The position numbers and the translations under genes are program-made. A model generated the notes under the pieces. It was not told the origin of the DNA. It was given only the letters and a program-made list of their open reading frames with translations, and ran no database searches. From Clonostachys chloroleuca (lineage: Eukaryota > Ascomycota > Sordariomycetes > Hypocreales > Bionectriaceae), in NCBI GenBank assembly GCA_037952775.1, contig JBANAY010000001.1:5394001-5458000 (forward strand): 64,000 nucleotides of DNA, in the 5' to 3' direction. Position 1 is the stretch's first letter, and every line of letters begins with the position of its first letter. This document shows positions 10,919-24,700 of the stretch, piece after piece.

Positions 10919-11686
10919 TTAGGGTTCACCGAAGGGGACCCAAAGACTTCTAATGCCAATTTAGACCTGAACATAGATCTTCAGGATGAGAAAATGGTTA
11001 CAGAACAATGTCTTCGTATATGCAAGGATGCGAGCTCTTATCTTGAATCCATAATGGACCAAGAACCGTCACTGCAGCCACAGACAAATCCAGGTTGTAT
11101 CACTACAGACACCTATAATGGTTTTGAAGCCCCGCTGCTCACTCGCAAAGCTCTGAACGATTATCGAGACTACTTTTCAGAGATGATAGGCCGCATGAAG
11201 GAACGCCTAGAGATCTTGACAATAGATAATAGCCCTGGAAGTGATGGGGAGAGGCCTCGACTGGAAAAGGATATAGAGGTTTCGCGGCAATGCCTTGAAG
11301 TATGCAAGGTAGCCACTAACGAAGTTTCGACGCAGAAGATATATCGGATTGGAGAAGCAGTTGCTGATGGAGATAGTGATCAAATGCTGGTCACTTCACT
11401 TGCCGATCTGTTTGATGTTCAAAAAGCGCTGTCCCAAGGCAAATCAGCACAATTACTTGGTTCGATGCCTGATGAAATACTTCGGAAGGTATCTGAGCTG
11501 CGGTACAGCAGCCGCTTTGGAAACGAACATGTTGGCAGAGACCTCGACATGGCACAGTTGTTTCAACCTGAAAGCTAAACCATTCAAACCTCTCATCTCC
11601 ATATTGGCAGGAGTAAACCTACTGCAGGGCAGGAAAGACCTACCTCTAATGAAGTTAGGAAACGAGCAGCAGGAGGGGAGTGCTGA
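10919..11686 (+). pseudogene. Truncated N-terminal domain of a fungal STAND-type protein (azaphilone-cluster-L-like N-terminal family)
   Basis: The frame opens after TAG 10916 and reads NLDLNIDLQDEK, then from ATG 10994 VTEQCLRICKDASSYLES. It continues with LLTRKALNDYRDYFSEMIGR, QCLEVCKVA, YRIGEAVADGDSDQMLVTSL, LADLFDVQKALSQGKSAQLLGS and YSSRFG. This is the C-terminal half of a widespread fungal family whose full members start with a MSDPLSIASSVAGL-like helix, absent here. A TAA at 11576 interrupts the frame. The same frame then continues to TGA 11684 with PTSNEVRKRAAGGEC, the family's typical tail, so the TAA is probably a CAA-to-TAA change. The result is a relic truncated at 5' and cut by one stop. 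Confidence 0.75.
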
Positions 11687-12545
11687 GGGCTCGTTCCTTG
11701 GCTTGTTGCGTGCTGAGATTTAGAGAGATTGTTAATAGAGATGTTACACGACTCGGTAGTTCATTTCCTATACGGGGCCGCGAGACAACGCCCGAAAGGT
11801 CACGCTATAAGACTTTGCCACGCCGTAGACGACTTACCGATTGCAACTTCAAGTGAACTAGAAGATTGGCCTCTCGTATACGATAATTGTAACTGTCCTA
11901 TAATTCCAGGAATATATGAGGGTTGGGCGTTTTTGCGTTCCAGCTCAAATTACGTGATTAATTAGAGTTCTATCTAGGCAAATGGGTCTACGGAAGCTAG
12001 AGGAAATATGAAAAACTACTCCCTGTATGGTTTATTGAAGAAGACATTTACCTCTTGAACAATGTTGAATAGGTTTTCTTTTCTTCTGGTTCATGCCAGA
12101 TTGCGCCTACTGCCGTTTATAGCTAGGTGAAAGTATATTTAGCTGATCCGGTGAAACGATAATGGGAAATGTGCATAACCCTAGTACATAGGAACTCAGT
12201 CTTGTTCGCCTGATCACGTACCCCCAGCCCCCGTTGGAATACGACTAGTGTAAGACCGGCATTCAGACCTTAGGAGGCAGCCAAGAGATGGAACGGAACC
12301 ATCAGGTCTAGGCTACTCGTTATACAGCTCGGATTTAAAGCCTTTATCTGTTGCGCTGTGCTATTATCAGATGCGATCGAGGGGGAAATTGAGTGAAGTA
12401 TTTCTTAGTATGGAAGAAAGCCGTTATTAAGCCAGTGGACTTCTACCGCCTTAGGGGTCCGTCGACTATATAATTATTTACCGTGATAGTATCTCCATGT
12501 GACGGTTGGATGACTTACACTGGACGGGGTCTAGGGTAGGTCGGG
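11687..12545. other. Intergenic, no recognised gene
   Basis: A 78-codon plus-strand open frame (11729-11965) resembles nothing I know and has no flanking gene structure. Composition drifts to AT-rich after about 12350, leading into the RIP block. Confidence 0.4.
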
Positions 12546-14879
12546 GTTGAACTAATCAGAGTATTATTCTGAGTAGTACGATCAGGTTATCTTAGGCTGT
12601 ATAATATAAGTTACTGTTAATATATAAGTATTATAGAGCTAGTAATAATAGAGGTATAGATAATTATATTAGATTACTAATTAGTATAGAAAGCTTAAGT
12701 CTAAGCTTAAGATAATAGAAGAATAGTACTAGCTTATAGATATAAAGATTTAGTATTTTTATTAATAAAAGAAATTATAGCTTAATAAAATAATATAAGT
12801 AGTATTCTATAGTATTAATAGTATTAAAGAATTTAAATATATTAAGAAGAAAAAGATAGAAAAGATAGCTTATAAAATAGTTTTTTTCTTAGAAATTATT
12901 TCTTTATCTAAATCTATATTCTTAGAGATTAAGATTAATTTAGTATTTCTTTAAAAGAGTATAGAACTTTCTCCTTCTTAGTTTATTAGGATAGGTATTT
13001 CTAAGCCTAGTAATACTATTAGATAAGTTTTTAATAATTCTTTAAATACTTAATAAGTTCCTAAATATTATTATTATTAATATATCCCTTCTATTTAATA
13101 AAATAGAATATTTATCTATTTCTAATTTTTCTTTTTAGTTTTTCTAGTTTATATTTTTCTTTATAAACCTTAATTAGATAATATTAATCTAGAGTATTTC
13201 TTAGTATTTTTTTAAGTAATAAGATATAAAAAATTAAGTAGATATATATTATATCTAGTAGTAATAGTTTATAGTTAGTATCTGATTTTTTATTCTTAAT
13301 TTTAAATAGTCTAAGTTTTTTATAGTTTAATTTATTACTTAGTTATAATATTATAATATTTTTATAAAGTAGATAGACTTTATCTCTCTCCTTTAAAATT
13401 AGTTTTTTTAATCTTATTTTATTATAATATTTTTTTATTCTTTTTTAAATAAACTCTAATTTTATTTTTATTTCTATATATAATAAATATAATATTTCTT
13501 TTATAAATATAATAATAAGTATATTTAGTCTATTAAGTATTTATTAGTTCTAAAATTCTAATTTATAACTATAGTTTATATATATAGATATAAGTTAGGT
13601 AGATTCTTATATTAAACTATTATATATAATCTATATTATAGATAATAGTTATATCTAATTATCTTATTTAGAGTTAATATATATTTATAAATATTATTTT
13701 AATATTTAGTTTAGATATTCTATTTATTTATTATTCTAGGGATAGTAAGCTATTAAAAGCTTATATTTAGTACTTATTTATACTATAAGTAATTATTAAA
13801 ACTTAAAGGTAAATATTATTCTTCTATCTAAGATTATCTCCTTAGGTAATCTATAGTAACTAACTATATATTATAGAAATTAGTATATAAGATCTTCTAT
13901 AGAGCTTACTTCTTTATATAGAATAAAATATCTATATTTTATAAGTCTATTAATAATAACTAAGATACTATTATACTATACTCCTATTATAGGTTCTATT
14001 AATAATAATAGCTTAATAATATAATTAAAAGATATTAATTAATATAGTTATTCTAATACTTATATAAGTTTAAGTTCTTTATAGGGTTTATATCTTATAA
14101 ACTTAACTTATATATAAATATTATATTCTGAAACTATAGTTTATATATCTTTCTATAGATTAGAATAATTATAATATTATTTTATTTTATTAAATATTTT
14201 CTTAACTTCTTAATATCCTAAGAGTAAATACTTATAGATTTCTTTAATAAGTACTATTTTTATATTTTATTATAATATCTTTATATCTAATATAATATCT
14301 ATCTGGATTTTTATATATACTATTTTCCTTAGTATAATATCTAAGGTTTATTATATTAAATATCCTTTATTATTTATTAAAAATAGTTATTTATTAGTTT
14401 TTAGGATTATTTATTTATATTTAGATTTCTAGCTAAGAGTATTAGCTTTTCTATTTTCTAATCCTTTTTAATATATAATTTTATAATTAAATTTAGATAA
14501 GTATTTAGTATAGTATATTTATCTTCTATTAAGTTATTAAGTAGTAGTAAAATACTAAATATTCTTATAATTTATATATACTTTAACCTTATATTATATT
14601 CCTAAATAATAGTATTTAAATTCTTTAAATATATATATAATAGCTATAAATTCTTTATTATAAATAGAATAGTTAAGTTCTATACTATATAGTTTCTTTA
14701 AGTAGAATACTATAGAGTATAGTCTCCTTCTATTATCTCTTTAGCTAATTTATATACTAATTATAAAGTTTAAAATATTAGTTTCTAGCTCTACTTCCTT
14801 ATTTAGATTAAATATCTATAGTATAGGTTTATTAGTTATATAATTCTTAATATTATTAAATATATCTTAATATTTTAAG

Positions 14880-16400
14880 TTCTATTAAAATTCTTTTTTC
14901 TTTTTTATTAGATTATATAGAGGTATAATAATCTTTCTATAGTTTTTAATAAATTATTAGTAGTAATTAGTAAATCTAAGAAAAGCTTAGATTTCTTTAA
15001 TATTTATTAGTTCTTTCTATTTAGAAACTGTTGAATTGAGAGACTATAGCCACTATAAATTAGTGACCGTATCGCTATAAGTTAGCGGTTGTAACCACTA
15101 ACCTTTAGCGGTCGCAACCACTAACTGTTAGCGATCGCTATCCCCTGTAACAGCTAGCCAATAGCAATTAAGACCGCTATCCGATAGCGACTACGATCAC
15201 TAGCCAATAGCGGTTGCAGCTACTGTAGGTCAGTAGCTACAGGCCGCTATAACCGCTACAGCTTAGCGGGCTCCAGTTCCCCTTTAGGGCTAGGAGCATC
15301 AGCAGCATTATTTATAGGTTATTAGGCTATAATAGCCTAAATAAGGGTCTAGAAAATTTAGGAAAAAATCTAAGTAACTTCTAGTAGTCTAACCTATATC
15401 TAAGCTACCCTATAACTAATCTATCCTAGACTAGATCTTAGATCTTAGATATCTTCTTTAGCTTTAAAGATAAGATATCTAATATCTATACTTAACTAAT
15501 CAGCTTAACTAGCTCTTTCAGATAAAAGTAGATCTTAAAAAGGTTATATATATCTATTTTATAGTTTAGTAGTTATAAGTTAATTTTTTAGATTTCCTAT
15601 AGTAATAAATTTTATAGAAAATTAAAAGTAGCTCGGAAAGTTACTATAATAGGTTTTAGAGTAGTTTTTAGTTAGTAGATCTATAAGAGAAATTAATATA
15701 TTTTTCCAGTTCCTCTTACTAAAATAAGATTCTTTTATACTATAAAATATACTATAAACTAACTTTCTAGTATAAAATTTAACTAAGTTATAGAGGAGTA
15801 TTTACTATAAGTTAGAAGCTAAAAACTTCTGCTGCTACTAGTTATAGCAGTCTTAAGGCTTAATATACCTTATAGGCTACTATAATTTTAATAGAAACTA
15901 TAGTAATTTTACTTTTCTCTATTTATATATTATTAGATTAAATAGTATATTCTAGAAAGTTAACTTTTTTAATATAGAACTAACTTTTCTCAGGTTCTAC
16001 TAGGAGGTTTATATCTTCTAGTTTTTTTAAAACCTTATATATATATTCCTTATATATCTTATAATTATCTAAGAAGATTAGAATATTATTAAGATATATA
16101 ATTATAAAGATATTAAGATACTTCTAGAGTATCTAATTAATTATTTATTAGAATATTATAAGTATATTTATTAGTTTAAAGAATATAATAAGATATTTAT
16201 ATAAACTAAACTTTATTCTAAATACTATTTTCTATTTATCTCCTTCTTTAATTTATATTAAGTTATAAGCTCTTTTTAGATTTAATATAGTAAACTACTA
16301 TTTATCTTATAACTAATCTCTAAATTTTATAATTAATAATAAAGATATTCTATCTTTATATATAATTTTATTTAGCTAGTAATAGTTAATTATTAAGAAC
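14880..16400 (-). mobile_element. Ty3/gypsy retrotransposon relic, reverse transcriptase region
   Basis: Reading the minus strand through stops gives KSKKSL-x-LNIN (Ty3/gypsy LKSAYNLIRI) near 16270, then IYLNNILIFLDNYKIYKEYI near 16080. The latter corresponds to the catalytic YLDDILIFS-type motif with Asp replaced by Asn. VLKKLEDINLLVEPEKS-x-F follows near 16010, and after an insertion FLRFTNYY-xx-FIKNYRKI (FLGFANFYRRFI) near 14950. Boundaries of the whole element cannot be set because LTRs are not recognisable. It is interrupted by the insertion at 15030-15891. Confidence 0.75.
15030..15891. mobile_element. hAT-like non-autonomous insertion, 862 bp
   Basis: The insert is flanked by direct 8-bp copies TAGAAACT at 15022-15029 and 15892-15899. 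Removing it restores the gypsy reading frame exactly on the minus strand (KITIVS joined to K-x-KELINIKEI, the segment between the RT core and FLGFANFYRRF). An 8-bp duplication fits the hAT superfamily. Terminal inverted repeats are weak (about 15 bases, partly masked by G/A changes). The left 250 bp is GC-richer and packed with both orientations of a TAGCGGTT-like motif, as in hAT subterminal repeats. The right part is AT-rich. No transposase frame is visible. Confidence 0.6.
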
Positions 16401-16406
16401 TTAAGC

Positions 16407-16466
16407 CTAGTAGGAGACTAGACTAGGTCTGATAAGAGATAACTATAGTAAGTAAAACCTCTAATT
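16407..16466. repeat. 60-bp direct repeat, second copy at 23864-23925
   Basis: Both copies share ctagtaggagaytagacta and the downstream aagagataactatagtaagt in the same orientation, then diverge. The second copy is followed by a TATA-like tatataaggagaagag stretch, so these may be edges of RIP-damaged LTRs, but full-length LTR similarity is not visible. Confidence 0.5.
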
Positions 16467-17145
16467 ATAAAGAGATAATACTAATATCTAGCTTAAACCC
16501 TCTTTTACCTACTAAATAACTTTATATAGAAATAGTAGATTTTTAGAATAGAATTAATACTTAGATTAAGTAACTATAGATATAATAAACTAATATAAAA
16601 TTATTATTTAAAAGGTTTCTATAAGTATAAATCTAGTTCTATTCCTAGACTACTTAGAACTAGTTACTAGTTTCTCTACTATTTTACCTACTATCTAGGA
16701 TTTTCCTTATAGTACTAATAATTAGAAAGTAGTTAGTAATAGGGGAATTATATAATAGTAAAAAAAATCTATTTCTAGTATAAAAAAATATATATAGAAT
16801 ATATTCTTAAAGTAAATTATTTCTTTATTAGTAATAATAGAAACTAATTTAAATATATTTAGAGTACTCTTTTATAGAAAGTATAAAAGAAACTTATAGT
16901 TTATTATAAAAATAAAAAGCTATATTATATATACTAGCTATATAATTTTTTAATTTATATAGAATTAATATTTTCTAATCTATATTAATAGTAGGTAGTT
17001 TTAAGGGAACTAGAGTAGATAACTTAAGAATCTAATAAAGTATTTATAGCTTTTTATATATACTTTAAATAGAAAATAATAATAGTAGGAGGAATATATT
17101 AGGATAATACTATATAATTTTTATAACTATATTATTATCTAAATA

Positions 17146-17320
17146 TGTCGGGATAGCTAGTTAGTCAGGGCTCTTGCGATCACGTGGCCTAACCACGTGA
17201 CCGCTCCAGCCTCTATTTAACCCCGGGCCACGGGCCCGTAGGTCAGCTAGCTAGATAAGAACATACACAGAATATAACAGAACCTATCCAACAGCATATG
17301 CTAAGGAAGTCCTTCTAACA
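17146..17320. mobile_element. Solo LTR, 175 bp, 5-bp target duplication
   Basis: The element starts TGTCGGGATAGC and ends CCTTCTAACA, the TG...CA termini of LTR retrotransposons. It is flanked by direct copies of AAATA (17141-17145 and 17321-17325). It carries normal CpA, CpG and GC content, including two CACGTG sites and a GC-rich palindrome near ccgggccacgggcccg. The surrounding DNA is RIP-bleached. Its length is below what RIP usually detects, or it arrived later; either explains its intact state. Confidence 0.85.
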
Positions 17321-18599
17321 AAATAAGTAATTATATAAGCTCTATATTAATAGGGGAATATTCTAAATTAACTTTATCTTAGTAATAATCTAGATCTAGG
17401 AAATTATAATTAATACTAAATTATTTAATTTAGATATATTATATTAAGAATAGAGGGAGCTAGTAAGATATTAGAATAAGAGATATTAAGATAATAAAGA
17501 AGATATATTAATAATAAGGATAAATATTATTTAACTAGTATATTAGGAGGTTTAGAAGAGTAAGAGAAAAAAAAAGAGAAAAATCTAATTAAATCTAAAC
17601 TAGGGTTAAAATAAAAATAAAAAAACCCTTAAGAAATAGATTTAATAGGTATTAAAAGAGATAATTCTTAAATAATAGAAAGTTAGTATTTATTTATACT
17701 ATAGTATATCTTTATATTTAACTAGGAATTACTATTTAGTATAAGTAATTAAGATTAATATAATCTCTATAAACTCAGAGGGTAATAACTATTAGAAGAG
17801 AACTAATTAGAAAGAGAACTATTTAGAATTAGAAAATAAGTAGTCTCTATATAGAGTTTTATATAATAAGAGATTAGTTTATTAGGGGAATAATACTTAT
17901 TAGTTATATCTAGAGAGAAAAAGAAATTTATTAAAATAGAGAGAAGAATAAAGAAATCTTTATTTTAAATCCTAGTATTATTTAATTCTATAAAATTTCT
18001 TAATATATTAGTTAATAGTAAATATAACTATTATAAAGTAATTAGTAAGTAAAAAGCCTAGAATATAGATTTCTAATAAATTAAACTCTTTAAAAAAAAG
18101 AAGATTAAAATAGTAATAGAAATAAATAGTATTTATACTATAATATATATTATTAGAATAAATATAAATATTAATAAGAAATAGAGTAAGATTATACTCT
18201 ATATAGTACTAGACCTAATAAAAGATATAATTCTTAGAATACTATAGTTTAACTATAGAAGGATTAAAATAGATATAGAATATAGATAACTTAAGATAGA
18301 TATAATAAGAGAGCTCTTAATTTAAGCTTTAAATATAAGGCTTTCTCTCTTCTAAGCTTAGCTATTATTAGAAGTTATATTTATAAGCTTAGTAAAATAA
18401 GTATAGAAGTCTAGCTAAAAAAGATTAATAATCTATATAATTAGTATTTATAAATTAATTAAAATAATTTAGATAGAAGCTATTAAATTAATATTACTAT
18501 TAGTTTAGCTTCTAGAAGAGCTTATAGATATAGAGAGTCTGTTTAGTAAGAAAGAGATAGAAATACTTTTATTTTATAGGGGGGTTTTAGATTATAAGA

Positions 18600-21500
18600 T
18601 TAAATTAAGAAAGATAGTAGATAGAGGTAATTTAGATCTTCTATAGAAATTATTATATAGTATATCTAGAGATTATTTACTAGAGGTTAAGAAATAGATT
18701 ATAAAACTTATAGATAAGAATTAGATATAAGCTAGTATATTCTTAGTAGTAGTATTAGTATTTCTAATAAAGAAACTAGGGGGAGGCTAGAGGTTCTATA
18801 TAGATTATTAGGCTCTAAATAAGATTATAAAGTAGAACTACTATTTATTATTCTTTATTAAGAAAACCTTATAATCCCTAGCTAAAGTATACTAGTTTAT
18901 AAAACTAGATATAAGAATAGCTTTTTATAAGATATAAATAATAAAAGGAGATAAATATCTAATTATATTCTAAATATAATTTAATCTATTTAAATAACTA
19001 GTTATTCTTTTTAAGCTATTAGATATATTAGTTACTTTCTAATAGTATATTAATAAATCTATTAGGAATATATTAGAGAACTATATAATAGTATATCTAG
19101 ATAATATTTTAATATATATTAGTAGAGATTATTATAACTATATATAAAAAGTTTATATAATTCTATAGTATCTTTAGCTAGTAGGTCTTTATTTAGATCT
19201 AGTAAAAAGTATATTTATAGTTAAAAAGATTAAATATCTTAGATTTATTATCTATATAGGGTAAGAAATATATTTAGATCTAGAAAAGATTATTATAATT
19301 AGAGAATAGAAAGTACTAATAAAGTTTAAAAGGATTTAAAGTTTTCTTAGTTTTATAAACTTCTATAGAAACTTTATTAAAAACTTTATTATTTTAATAG
19401 TATCTCTTATAAACTTAATAAAAAAAGAATATCTCTTTTAATAGAGTACTATATAATAATAGGTATTTAATATTCTAAAGAAACTTTTTATCTTATACCT
19501 AGTACTAGTACTCTAGAATCTAAAGAAGGAAATAATAGTAGAAATAGATTACTCTAGGGAGGCCTTAGGGGGATACTTATTATAAATCTTAGATAAGGGG
19601 ATTCTTTATCTAATTATATACTATTCTATAAAACTTTTAATAATAGAAAGGAATTATATAGTTTATAATAAAGAACTTCTAGTAGTAATATTATATTTAA
19701 AAGTCTAATTCTTAGAGTTAAAAAAATATTTTAACTATTTATAATTCTTATAGATTATAAGGATTTAAAATATTTAATAAAACTAAAATTAATAAATAAG
19801 TAATAAGCTTAATAGAAGGAGCTCTTTTCTCTTTTTAATTATTATTTATAATATAGACCTAGGGTATAGATTACTAGATTAAATATACTTTTATAAAGGG
19901 AGTAGAATAATAAAAATATACCCCTTTATAAAAGTATAATCTTCTACTTATTAATAATTATAATATTAGAGTAGAATTCTCTATTAGTTATACTAAAGAA
20001 GATTAAGATCTTATATACTAATATAAAGACTAGCTTAGAGCTAGATTAGAACCTTAATATAATTACTAAGTTACTATAGGGTTATAATCTATTTATAGAA
20101 CTTAATTTATAAATACTATAGGAGGAAGGATTAGTATATAACTTACTATATAATAAAAGACTATAAGCTATAGTAAAGAGTAAAAGGAAGTTCTCTAAGA
20201 AGGTAGCTATAAGAGCTTAGATTATAGACTATTTAATTAATATATATAATACTCTATTATATAGAGATAGATTATAGATATCTAATTAGAAACTTTTAAC
20301 TATAGTTCTAATCTATAAGATATATAATTTACCTATAGTAGGTTATCTAGAGTAGAATATAATCTTCTATCTTCTTAACTATTAATTTTATTAGAATAAG
20401 TTATTTTTATTAATAAAGAGATTTCTTAGGAATTATTTCTATTATAGAGAATATATTTTAAAATAAAGAAAATAAAACTTATTCTAATCCCTACTAATTA
20501 TAGAATACTATTAGTATTAAATCTTAATTAACTTTATAGTAGATTTTCCTATATATAATAAAGAGAACCTAAAGTACTTAATAGTTATTATAGATAGACT
20601 CTCTAAGTATATATAATTAAAGGTAATAATATTAATAGAGACTAAAGAGTATATAGAATAGTTTAAAGATATTTAATAGAGGTTTTATAAGTTCTTATTC
20701 TAGATTATTAATAATAGAGAATTAAACTAAATAAAGAGATTTTAAATAATACTTTATAGATTAGTAGAAGTAGAATAACTCTTATTAATCTCTTATTATC
20801 TATAGATAGATAATAATATAGAGAGAGTAAATTAGAAAGTATAAGTAGTATTATAAGTTATAATCTTATTCTTCTAGCTAAACTAATTATTTTATCTACT
20901 AGCTTACTAACTAATCTTAAATAATAAAGACTTCTTAGTAATAAGTATAAGTTTATCTAGATTTTTAAATAGGTTTAATATAAATCTAGTTTAATTCCTA
21001 ATAGAGACTCTCTAGTTAAAATATTTATCTAAAGGTAGAATAGTTTAATTTCTAGAATATTTAAAAATAGAAATAGAATTAATTTAAATTATAATTATAT
21101 TTATTTAGTAAAAATAGTAGTTAGATATAAACTAATTATAATAACTAGCTAAATAGTTCTAAATAGATAATAAAGTATAATTATTCTTAAGAAATATAAA
21201 AATAACTAGATTTACTAAAAAACTAGATTAGTTTTATATAAAATATATAGTAATTATAATTCTAAATCTAAATACTATTATCTTAGATATACTAGATAAT
21301 ATTTACTCTATCTTTTATATAAACCTAATTAAAAGAGTAATTAATAATTTACTTCTATTCTAAAGAATATTAAATATTAGACTAGAGCTATTATAGATAG
21401 ATATTAATAATAGGAAAAGAGAAGAATAATACTAGATTAAGTTTATTCTAATAGTAAAAAATACTCTAAGCTAGAGGAGATATAGGAAGATTTTAATAAA

Positions 21501-21700
21501 ATAGATTAGTTATAATAAATTAATCTAGGAATTATTAGAAGAGTTTTATAATATAGTAGCTCTAGATAAGTTTAAAAAGAAATAGGATAAAGTATATACT
21601 ATAAATAGACTAAGAAATATAATAAAAAAGGAATAGAAATATATTTAATTTTTAATTATTATCTTTTAATTAATTTCTTTATAACTAGAGTTTAGAAAGT
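18600..21700 (+). mobile_element. Ty3/gypsy polyprotein relic: RT, RNase H, integrase, chromodomain-like end
   Basis: Through-stop reading gives RT motif GGWRFYIDY-x-ALNKI near 18780 (family: GxLRFCVDYRALN) and VYLDNILIYI near 19090 (YLDDILIYS, Asp to Asn). RNase H follows: EIDYSREALGGYLL near 19540 and RNYIVYNKELLVV near 19650 (NYEIYDKELLAIV). IDYKDLKYLIKLKLINK lies near 19750, an integrase segment LNYFIVDFPIY near 20530, and LLEEFYNIVALDKFKKK near 21540, typical of the chromodomain-end region. Domain order RT-RNaseH-IN is that of Ty3/gypsy (Metaviridae-like) elements. It is heavily RIP-mutated and non-functional. Confidence 0.85.
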
Positions 21701-24700
21701 AAATTATAAAAGAAATTAAGAGTATACTTTATAAAAACTTAATTATATATTAGATATATTATACTAACTATTATATATTTATATAGCTATTTAGAGATAT
21801 TATAATACTTCTTTTTATACTTCTACTTACTCTTATTCTAACTTTATTTAAATTATTTCCCTTTAAAAATCTTTTTCTTAAAGAGATTTATACTATTATA
21901 ATCTATAGAATTATCTCTATTAGTATAGTAAGTATTATATCTATAATAGTATAGATTTAAATACTAATAGAGTAATATATACTCTAGATTAGGATAAATA
22001 GAGATAAACTAAAAGCTCTACTGAAAATAAGATATAATTATATAAATAGAGTAAGGGGTATAGCTAATAGGAGAATTACTATAGATAGAATATATAATAT
22101 ATTCTCTATATATATAGCTTAGAGAATTAGGGGTATAACTATAACTATATATAAGCCTATCTGATATAGGAATAAGTATATTATTAAAATAGATATTATT
22201 AGAATAGGATCTATAAATACTAGTATATCTAGTTAATAAGATTAACTCAGAATAAGATATAATTTATTATAAATAAGAGAGAATAATATAAGGGGAATTA
22301 GTAATTACTAATTACTCTAGATAGATATAAGAAAGGGTATAAGAATCTATTAGTTTATAGTAGATATAATATCCCTTAGGGCTAGATAATATAGAATAAG
22401 ATAGATTATAGATTAGAGTAAACTATATATATTAACCCTCTAGGATTTAATCTATAGAGTTAAGAAGTTAGTTATATATAAGATTAGTCTTTTAATACTA
22501 ATATTTATTTATCTTAAAATACTTCTAAAATAATATATTAATTTCTATTAAAGTAAAAGATTACTTTAGATTAGATTACTTATATTAATATAATAAACCT
22601 TATTAGTAAGTTCTCTAATATAACTCTAAACCTTATAAGTAAAGTATATAGTAGTATTATAGGAAATTATATCTATATAGATATAACTAGCAGAGCTAGT
22701 AGTAAATTAAATAGCTATTTTAATTAATTAATCTTAGGGGCTAAGAATAGAACTAGTAGTATAAATTAAGTAAGTTAAAATACTAAATTAGATTATATTC
22801 TTATATATATATATATAGATATATATAAGTAAATAAAAAGAAGATATAAGTTAAATATATTAAATAGAGATAATAACTAGCTTTATAATTATATAACTAA
22901 TAATATATTTATTCTAATTAATAGTAATTATAATATTATTCTAGGTATAGTATAAAATAAGGTTTAAAGTAAAAAGTATAGTATTTTAAATATACTTTAT
23001 TTTATACTCCTAGTACTTAATATAGAATACTCTATAGCTATAAATATAGATAAACTTATTCTTTATAAAAGTAGATTAGTAATAGAATTAGTAGATATTT
23101 TTAATTTATTTAGAAGTAGTATATTATTTATTATTAGAGTCTTCTTCTATAAGAAATCTACTTATAGTTTTCTTAGATTTCTTTTTCTTTTTATCTTTAT
23201 TTAAAGTAGTAGTAATATTACCCTAGGTAGAAATAGAGATAGGGCCTTAATTACTCCAGATAGTAGAAGGAATAATTATACTAGAGATAGAATAAATAGT
23301 TAGAATATTAATCTAATATAGAAAATAAGATTATTAGTAGAAGCTAGTTAGTTATTAAGATAAAGGAAGAGAAGTTTTATATATAATATATTTTTTTTCT
23401 ATTTCTTCTATAGATCTATTATAAAAGTTAATATAAAGTTTAATTAGTAATTAAAAGATCTATTTCTACTACTATTAGATAGGGATAGAGGTAGTAGGAT
23501 AGTAATAAATATATTACTATAATACTAAATAGAAAGGAATAAATTAGAGATAGTATAAGATAAAGTTTAATAAAGAAGTTATAATTAATAGATAATTTAT
23601 AATTATTTTTAAAAAAAATAGAGATTATAAAGTAGATAGAGTTTATAATAAGATTAGAATAAGAAAAAACTATATTATATCTATTCTATATCTATTTATA
23701 ACTATCTTACTACTATTACTATAATAATCTATAATTATATAAATACTATAATATAATAATAAAATAAATAGATTAGAGAATAATTTTACTAGGATAGTAC
23801 TTTATATTATTATAGTAAAAGAAAGAAGAGATCTAAGAGGGAGTATATATTAAGGACTTAAATCTAGTAGGAGATTAGACTAGATCTAATAAGAGATAAC
23901 TATAGTAAGTAAGACTCCTGATTAGTATATTATAGTACTATATAAGGAGAAGAGAGAGTTATAGGAAGAAATCTACTCTCTTTCTCCCTAAGAATATAAA
24001 CTCTAAAGTAGATATCTATCTATAGCTATTATAAGGCTGGTTTATTATACTAATTCAGATTTCTTTTATTTTAATATATAGCTAGATATTTTATTAGTAA
24101 GTAATTACTATATAAAATAAATATAGAATTAAGTATATATAATAATAATATAATATAATAAAATAGCTTTAAGAATAAAACTAATAAGGAGGGAGTATTA
24201 TATTATAAATAAAGACTATCTCCAGGCTATAGAAAGTTATATATAAGATAGATAATACTAATTTACCTTAGTTATTAATAAGAGTAACTTTACTTTAAAT
24301 AAGTAAAGTTTAAGTAAAATAAAAATAAAGCTTTAGTAAATATACTAGTATATATATATATATTTATTAGTTTTACTATAAATAAGAATATATTAAGATT
24401 AGGCAGTATATAATCTAATATATATTTTTTAAGAATATAATTAGTAGTTTATATCTAAACCTTTAATATTATAATTTAGTATATATTATTACTAAAAATT
24501 ATAAGCTTTTAATATATATAATTATTTCTAATTTATCCAGAGCTCTAAACTCTATAGAAGAGAATATCTTCTATCTTAAGCTTATACTATATAATAGAAA
24601 GCTTATAGAGTTTATTTTAATAGATAGAAAATCCTACTATAGATAGATTATTCTTCTTTCTAATAAGAAAGAAATTATTATAATAACTACTATTTAAAGC

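Noticed and set aside
11729..11965. 78-codon open frame after the STAND relic
   Set aside because: No recognisable motif and no gene structure.
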